Source: Colwellia sp.
GTDB taxonomy: Bacteria; Pseudomonadota; Gammaproteobacteria; Enterobacterales; Alteromonadaceae
Direction: 5' to 3'
NCBI GenBank assembly: GCA_016765685.1
Contig: JAESPR010000115.1
Location: forward strand, 1 to 39,650
DNA length: 39,650 nucleotides
Under the pieces are notes generated by a model. That model was not told the origin of the DNA, searched no databases, and saw only the letters and a list, made by a program, of their open reading frames with translations. A program made the position numbers and the translations under genes. Of the stretch, positions 36,062 to 39,650 are shown piece by piece; position 1 is the first letter of the stretch, and every line of letters begins with the position of its first letter.

Positions 36062-36893
36062 GATCAAAGGGGTCAGAGTTAGTTGATTTTGTAAACTTAC
36101 TTATTATGAACTAATCTTATTGTTCAGGCTAATATTTTTAAGGATGAAGAATGCCTCGTTTACCTCGTATAAATTTAATTGATATTTCACAACACGTAAT
36201 TCAACGTGGTAACAATCGTCAAGCTTGCTTTTTTGAAGATGAAAACTATCAGGTATATCTTGATAAACTTTTTGAATACAGTCAGAAATATAGCGTTGAT
36301 ATTCATGCTTTTGTGTTAATGACAAATCACGTGCACTTGCTAGTAACACCAAGAATTGCAAATGGTGTTAGTTTAATGATGCAATCTTTAGGTCGTTATT
36401 ATGTTCGGTATATTAATCAGACTTATAAACGCTCTGGAACATTATGGGAAGGGAGATTTAAATCAAACCTAGTTGATAAGGATGATTACTTTTTAATTGT
36501 TACTCGATATATTGAATTTAATCCAATTCGCGCGAAGATGGTTGCAAAGCCTGAATCATACCCGTGGTCAAGTTATCATCAGCATGCTTTAGGCAAGCAT
36601 ATAAAATTATTGACAGAACATATTTGCTATTTAAATCTTGGTGATTCACCGCAAACACGCCAGCAAGCTTATCAACAGCTATGTGAACTATCTTTACATA
36701 GTCAAGTAACTAATAATATAAGAGAAGCAGTAAATAAATCGCTCATTTTAGGACATGATAAATTTAAAACGCAAATTGAAACTCAACTTGGAAGAGTGAT
36801 TACACCCAAAGTAAGAGGTGGAGATAGGAAATCAAAAGAGTACTTAAAAAAAATAGCGGTTAGATAAATCGATTTACCCTGACCCCTTTGATT
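36062..36893 (+). mobile_element. Single-gene Y1/HUH transposase element with imperfect 28-nt inverted ends
   Basis: The left end (36062-36089, starting GATCAAAGGGGTCAG) and right end (36866-36893, ending CTGACCCCTTTGATT) are inverted copies matching at 23 of 28 positions by my count. They enclose one transposase gene, whose stop codon overlaps the right repeat. Two further copies of GACCCCTTTGATT follow outside the right end. No target duplication is evident, as expected for HUH transposition. The left end touches the hepT start codon. Confidence 0.65.
36151..36867 (+). CDS. REP-associated-type tyrosine transposase (Y1, HUH)
   Basis: This 238-residue protein of the Y1 transposase (IS200-like, RAYT group) family has the HUH metal motif His60-Val-His62 (MTNHVHLLVTP). 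The catalytic Tyr is expected in GRYYVRYIN (83-88), followed by the RAYT-typical SGTLWEGRFKS and RYIEFNPIRAKMV and PWSSYHQH. The C-terminal GGDRKSKEY is basic. These enzymes nick and join single-stranded DNA and are linked to dispersal of palindromic elements. ATG 36151 has AAGGA about 9 bases upstream. The gene looks intact. Its codon use is A/T-rich like the neighbouring island. Confidence 0.92.
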   Translation: MPRLPRINLIDISQHVIQRGNNRQACFFEDENYQVYLDKLFEYSQKYSVDIHAFVLMTNHVHLLVTPRIANGVSLMMQSLGRYYVRYINQTYKRSGTLWEGRFKSNLVDKDDYFLIVTRYIEFNPIRAKMVAKPESYPWSSYHQHALGKHIKLLTEHICYLNLGDSPQTRQQAYQQLCELSLHSQVTNNIREAVNKSLILGHDKFKTQIETQLGRVITPKVRGGDRKSKEYLKKIAVR

Positions 36894-36934
36894 TTTTGAC
36901 CCCTTTGATTTTGATTCTCGACCCCTTTGATTCT
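36880..36934 (+). repeat. Three direct copies of GACCCCTTTGATT at the element's right end
   Basis: Copies start at 36881, 36898 and 36920. The first is part of the right inverted repeat, the other two lie outside. The inverted form is present once at the left end (36062-36074). The extra copies may be remnants of earlier insertions of the same type at the same place or transposase recognition sites. Confidence 0.7.
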
Positions 36935-36940
36935 GTACTT

Positions 36941-37125
36941 ACATCATGCGCCTAGAACATGATTCGCGCAGAGGCTCTGAGACTCCCATCTTGAAGAGGT
37001 TCAGGTATTAAATTTAATAATTAATCGGTAGGCGAGTAGTTGAAGAAAAAAGAGGGTGACCTATCAATGGGTAAAAGTAAATAACATCCATTTGAATTAA
37101 AGTTGTTACCTCATTTACGCTAGAG
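36941..37125. other. Non-coding segment with a GC-richer palindromic block
   Basis: The first 60 bases (36946-37003) are richer in G and C than their surroundings and hold palindromes such as CAGAG-G-CTCTG (36969-36979) and GCGC pairs. A 21-codon ORF (36946-37011, MRLEHDSRRGSETPILKRF...) exists but has no ribosome site, so I do not call it. The rest is AT-rich with no gene or terminator seen for the pilin gene that ends at 37126. Confidence 0.35.
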
Positions 37126-37521
37126 TTAGCAAACACTGTTTGTTATACAAGTACCTGTTTTATCCCAATTTCCAGTACCATCAGGAGTTAAAATATAAGT
37201 AGATGTATCTGGATCTATACCTGTGCCAGTTATTGCTCCAGTAATAGTGGTAATACTTATAGCGGAAACATAAGTACTTCGCGCTGCAACCGTTAGATCT
37301 GCACCTATTTCCGCTGCCGTATCACATTCGGAAATATTGGTGTTAACTTGTAAGCAGACATCCATAGCTGATTTTATTGTATCTACTGCTATAACAACTT
37401 CGGAATATTTAGCTTTTTCTGTAAAGGTTCGATAAGTTGGTAAAGCAACTGCGGCTAGAATACCTATTATAGCGACAACAATCATTAATTCAATTAAGGT
37501 AAAACCATTAGTATCCTTCAT
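37126..37521 (-). CDS. Type IV pilin, PilA-like (second in tandem)
   Basis: This 131-residue prepilin has a six-residue leader MKDTNG before [20 protein letters not shown], with the Glu at +5 of the mature protein. PilD should cut after Gly6. The mature protein has four cysteines: one pair around [13 protein letters not shown] and one near the end (TCITNSVC), which fits a C-terminal disulfide loop. The ribosome site AGAGG is 5 bases from the ATG, better than that of its tandem partner. The two pilins share both the N-terminal helix and the C-terminal [15 protein letters not shown] blocks, so they come from a duplication. Confidence 0.9.
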   Translation of the reverse strand: MKDTNGFTLIELMIVVAIIGILAAVALPTYRTFTEKAKYSEVVIAVDTIKSAMDVCLQVNTNISECDTAAEIGADLTVAARSTYVSAISITTITGAITGTGIDPDTSTYILTPDGTGNWDKTGTCITNSVC

Positions 37522-37553
37522 TTTAGCCTCTTATAATTGAACTTTAGATACAA

Positions 37554-37579
37554 AAAAGTCCCTTTTGAAAGGGACTTTT
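37554..37579 (-). terminator. Terminator between the two pilin genes
   Basis: AAAAGTCCCTTT and AAAGGGACTTTT are perfect 12-base inverted arms with a 2-base centre. Read on the reverse strand it is followed by further T residues (complement of 37552-37553 and of the A-rich arm). It ends the first pilin message 14 bases after its stop; part of the transcripts may run on into the second gene, which has no clear promoter in the 32 bases left. Confidence 0.75.
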
Positions 37580-37592
37580 ATTTTAATGAAGT

Positions 37593-38033
37593 TTAACAAA
37601 CACCATTAGTTATACATGTACCTGTTTTAGCCCATGCACTACCATCAGCCGCTGGTGTCAAGATATAAGTAGAGTCATCAGGATCGGTTCCAATACCTGT
37701 AATGGCACCAGTCGTTATTGTAATTGCTACTGATGCAACTTCATTCCCGCGTGCAGCCTCAGATAAATCAATACCAATTTCTGCTGCGGTATCACAATCA
37801 GCAATAGCCCCTTCAACTTGTATACAGACTTCCATTGCTGATTTCACACTACCAACTGCTAGTACAGTTTCAGAAAACCGCGCTTTTTCTGTATATGTTT
37901 GATAAGCAGGCAAAGCCACAGCCGCTAAAATACCGATAATCGCCACCACGATCATTAATTCAATTAGGGTAAAACCCTGTTGAGCTTTGTTCATTGCGTT
38001 TAAGTTTTGCGTTGTTTTAAGTAAATTTTTCAT
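37593..38033 (-). CDS. pilA: Type IV major pilin, PilA-like (first in tandem)
   Basis: The prepilin has MNKAQQG before [20 protein letters not shown]. The start is uncertain: ATG 38033 (20-residue leader, GGA about 10 bases upstream), ATG 37994 (7-residue leader MNKAQQG, no ribosome site) or ATG 38048. Long leaders occur in some pilins. The mature protein of about 126 residues has cysteines at [13 protein letters not shown] and at TCITNGVC. Being first, with a long non-coding region upstream for its promoter, and followed by a strong terminator, it is the likely major subunit. Confidence 0.88.
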   Translation of the reverse strand: MKNLLKTTQNLNAMNKAQQGFTLIELMIVVAIIGILAAVALPAYQTYTEKARFSETVLAVGSVKSAMEVCIQVEGAIADCDTAAEIGIDLSEAARGNEVASVAITITTGAITGIGTDPDDSTYILTPAADGSAWAKTGTCITNGVC

Positions 38034-38600
38034 AGGTATAATTTCCATCAATTTCTACGGGGGCTAAAGTTAATATGCGACATATTTTTATAAATGTAAA
38101 ATAATGTTGCGTTTATTTTTTTTAAAATAGGTTTTTAATAGGTTTTTTACTTGTGGGTTAAGTGAAATTAACACCGTAAAGCTTATTTAACACCCTATTA
38201 ACTTCTATTTATAAAACTAAAGTAGTGTTTTCTGTATTCCTTTACAAATCGTTTTATAAATAGAGCCCAAAGCAAATTGACGACATTGTTATAACTAGAA
38301 AAATATTCAAACATCTTATTTAAACTAATTAAAGCAAAGTCATTTACCTAAAAGCTGCCTATAAATATAAACAACTTAAGCGACATGTAAAGGTTAAAAG
38401 GTAAAAAGTACGGTAATAGCGTTTAAAATTAATGAATTGGTGCATTTACAGGTGCGTTTTTGATATTCTTAGCTATACGTGGCTTTTCGTATTTCAAGTG
38501 ATGTTTTTTTTGACTTTAAAATGTACCACTTAAAGCTATAGATATTTGCTATTTATTTACGCTTTATTTGAAAAGGCGCGTGATCTTCGCCTTATTATTC
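38034..38600. other. AT-rich intergenic region between pilin and rplM
   Basis: About 570 bases of AT-rich sequence separate divergent genes. It must carry the promoter of the first pilin gene. I looked for a sigma-54 site (TGGCAC-N5-TTGC), common for pilA, and did not find one. I see no ORF, tRNA or strong hairpin here. Confidence 0.5.
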
Positions 38601-38608
38601 TGTATAAT
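38601..38608 (+). promoter_or_regulatory. Extended -10 promoter of rplM-rpsI
   Basis: TGTATAATCC carries a perfect TATAAT (38603-38608) directly after TG. The following GCGCTCCC is a GC-rich discriminator of the kind found at stringently controlled ribosomal promoters. No good -35 is seen, which the extended -10 can compensate. Confidence 0.65.
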
Positions 38609-38615
38609 CCGCGCT

Positions 38616-38825
38616 CCCTACGTTACAAACTGTCTTTTTAATAGTCTTATTTGTTTGCTTTTATGTAAGGAATAGGGCGTTTTTAAAGGCGTTAGGCTCG
38701 ATACTCGAAGGGGTAATTGCGTGGTCTATTTTAACCGGCAAGGCAAACTTAACTTTTACTTTATACAGTAAATAGTAAAGAATTGGCTTGTTATTTAAGT
38801 AACATTTATAAAATTGGGTTTTTTA
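38616..38825 (+). promoter_or_regulatory. Long 5' leader of the rplM-rpsI mRNA
   Basis: If transcription starts near 38615, about 210 bases precede the rplM ATG. In E. coli L13 represses its own operon at the mRNA level, so structure in this leader may be the target. Short self-complementary pieces occur (GGCGTTTTTAAAGGCG and CTCGATACTCGAAG, 38675-38710), but I cannot fold it reliably. Confidence 0.4.
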
Positions 38826-39254
38826 ATGAAAACTTTTGTAGCTAAACCAGCAAGCGTACAACGCGAATGGTTCTTAGTGGACGCCGAAGATAAAACTTTA
38901 GGTCGTATCGCTACTGAAATTGCAAGCCGTTTACGCGGTAAGCATAAACCAGAATATACTCCTCATGTTGATACTGGCGATTATATCGTTGTTATTAATG
39001 CTGAGAAAGTACGTGTAACTGGTAACAAAGCGAAGGGTAAAATTTACTATTCGCATACTGAATTCCCTGGTGGACTTAAGCAAATTAGCTTTGAAAAGCT
39101 AATTGAAAAAGCACCAACACGTGTACTTGAATTTGCAGTGAAAGGCATGTTACCTAAAGGTCCTTTAGGTCGCGAAATGTTCCGCAAATTAAAAGTGTAT
39201 GCCGGCCCTGAGCACGCGCATACTGCACAACAACCACAACTTTTGGAGCTTTAA
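38826..39254 (+). CDS. rplM: Ribosomal protein L13
   Basis: The protein has 142 residues, exactly the E. coli length, when started at ATG 38826 (MKTFVAKP). An ATG four codons earlier adds MGFL, not found in the family. [32 protein letters not shown] and [18 protein letters not shown] are family hallmarks. L13 is an early assembly protein of the 50S subunit. It is followed by rpsI after 3 bases. Confidence 0.98.
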   Translation: MKTFVAKPASVQREWFLVDAEDKTLGRIATEIASRLRGKHKPEYTPHVDTGDYIVVINAEKVRVTGNKAKGKIYYSHTEFPGGLKQISFEKLIEKAPTRVLEFAVKGMLPKGPLGREMFRKLKVYAGPEHAHTAQQPQLLEL

Positions 39255-39257
39255 GCA

Positions 39258-39650
39258 ATGGCTGATAATCAATATTACGGTACTGGTCGTCGCAAGAGCT
39301 CAACTGCTCGTGTGTTTATGAAAGCTGGTAACGGCACTATCACAATTAATAAACGTGATATCGCGGAATACTTTCCTCGTGAAACGGCTGTTATGGTTGT
39401 TCGTCAACCATTAGAGTTAGTTGAAATGCTAGAGAAGTTTGACTTTAACATTACTGTTGTAGGTGGTGGTATTTCGGGTCAAGCGGGCGCGATTCGTCAC
39501 GGAATTACGCGTGCATTAATGGTGTTTGATGAGACATTGCGTGGCGCTTTACGCCAAGCAGGTTTTGTTACTCGTGATGCGCGTAAAGTTGAACGTAAGA
39601 AAGTTGGTCTTCATAAAGCACGTAAGAAGCCACAATTCTCGAAACGTTAA
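39258..39650 (+). CDS. rpsI: Ribosomal protein S9
   Basis: This 130-residue protein is the same length as E. coli S9. It starts [20 protein letters not shown], has [19 protein letters not shown] and ends KKPQFSKR, whose C-terminal Lys-Arg reaches the P-site tRNA. It is cotranscribed with rplM; GGAG for its ribosome site lies inside the last codons of rplM. The stop codon is the last three bases of the window, so the gene is complete. Confidence 0.99.
   Translation: MADNQYYGTGRRKSSTARVFMKAGNGTITINKRDIAEYFPRETAVMVVRQPLELVEMLEKFDFNITVVGGGISGQAGAIRHGITRALMVFDETLRGALRQAGFVTRDARKVERKKVGLHKARKKPQFSKR

Noticed and set aside
36104..36361. 85-codon reverse-strand frame opposite the transposase
   Set aside because: It crosses the transposon end and mirrors the transposase coding strand; no start signal and no family resemblance.
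36946..37011. 21-codon ORF in the GC-richer block
   Set aside because: No ribosome site, no upstream promoter, and the block is better explained as palindromic non-coding DNA.
38052..38400. Sigma-54 promoter for the pilin gene
   Set aside because: No TGGC-N8-TTGC-type pair was found on the reverse strand in this region.

Overview
The window is a roughly 40-kb piece of a low-GC gammaproteobacterial chromosome. The gene set, gene order and protein sequences fit Alteromonadales, most probably the Colwellia/Thalassotalea group. That placement is inferred from sequence character and synteny, not from a database search. The backbone is the division and cell wall (dcw) cluster followed by the lpxC-secA-mutT-yacG-zapD-coaE-pil neighbourhood, the same order as in many gammaproteobacteria.

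Left edge (1-2000): the C-terminal third of an acyl-CoA dehydrogenase, a reverse-strand periplasmic solute-binding protein, and the dcw control region. The control region holds a sigma-70-like promoter and three 10-bp-spaced GTGG boxes that look like an MraZ operator. Positions 2012-20808 carry mraZ, rsmH, ftsL, ftsI, murE, murF, mraY, murD, ftsW, murG, murC, ddlB, ftsQ, ftsA, ftsZ and lpxC, all on the + strand and many overlapping by 1-11 bases. Together they make lipid II, polymerise septal peptidoglycan, assemble the Z-ring and commit lipid A synthesis.

Positions 20889-24622 (reverse strand) hold an unrecognised 410-residue protein with a possible N-terminal HTH, a secreted chymotrypsin-fold protease with two PKD and two chitin-binding-type modules, and dciA. 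Positions 24681-28901 (+) carry an M23 peptidase, secA and mutT. There is no secM, but a long hairpin lies just upstream of secA. Positions 28910-34699 (reverse) carry yacG, zapD, coaE and the type IV pilus genes pilD, pilC and pilB.

Positions 34700-37125 look like an accessory insertion that separates pilB from the pilin genes. It holds a 26-codon membrane micro-ORF, a small membrane-protein gene broken by an in-frame TAG, a HepT-MntA (HEPN/nucleotidyltransferase) toxin-antitoxin pair, and a Y1/HUH REP-associated-type transposase inside 28-nt imperfect inverted repeats whose left end touches the hepT start codon. Two tandem major-pilin-like genes follow (37126-38033, reverse) with a terminator between them, then a 790-base non-coding stretch, then rplM-rpsI with a long leader.

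Two dispersed repeat families run through the window. One is a bipartite palindromic element (GTAGGT...ACCTAC, about 50 bp, with half copies) placed at gene 3' ends, twice supplying the stop codon. The other is a set of 7-bp-period tandem repeats with an AAGTT-like core between genes or at a gene end. Neither family is explained by the genes themselves.
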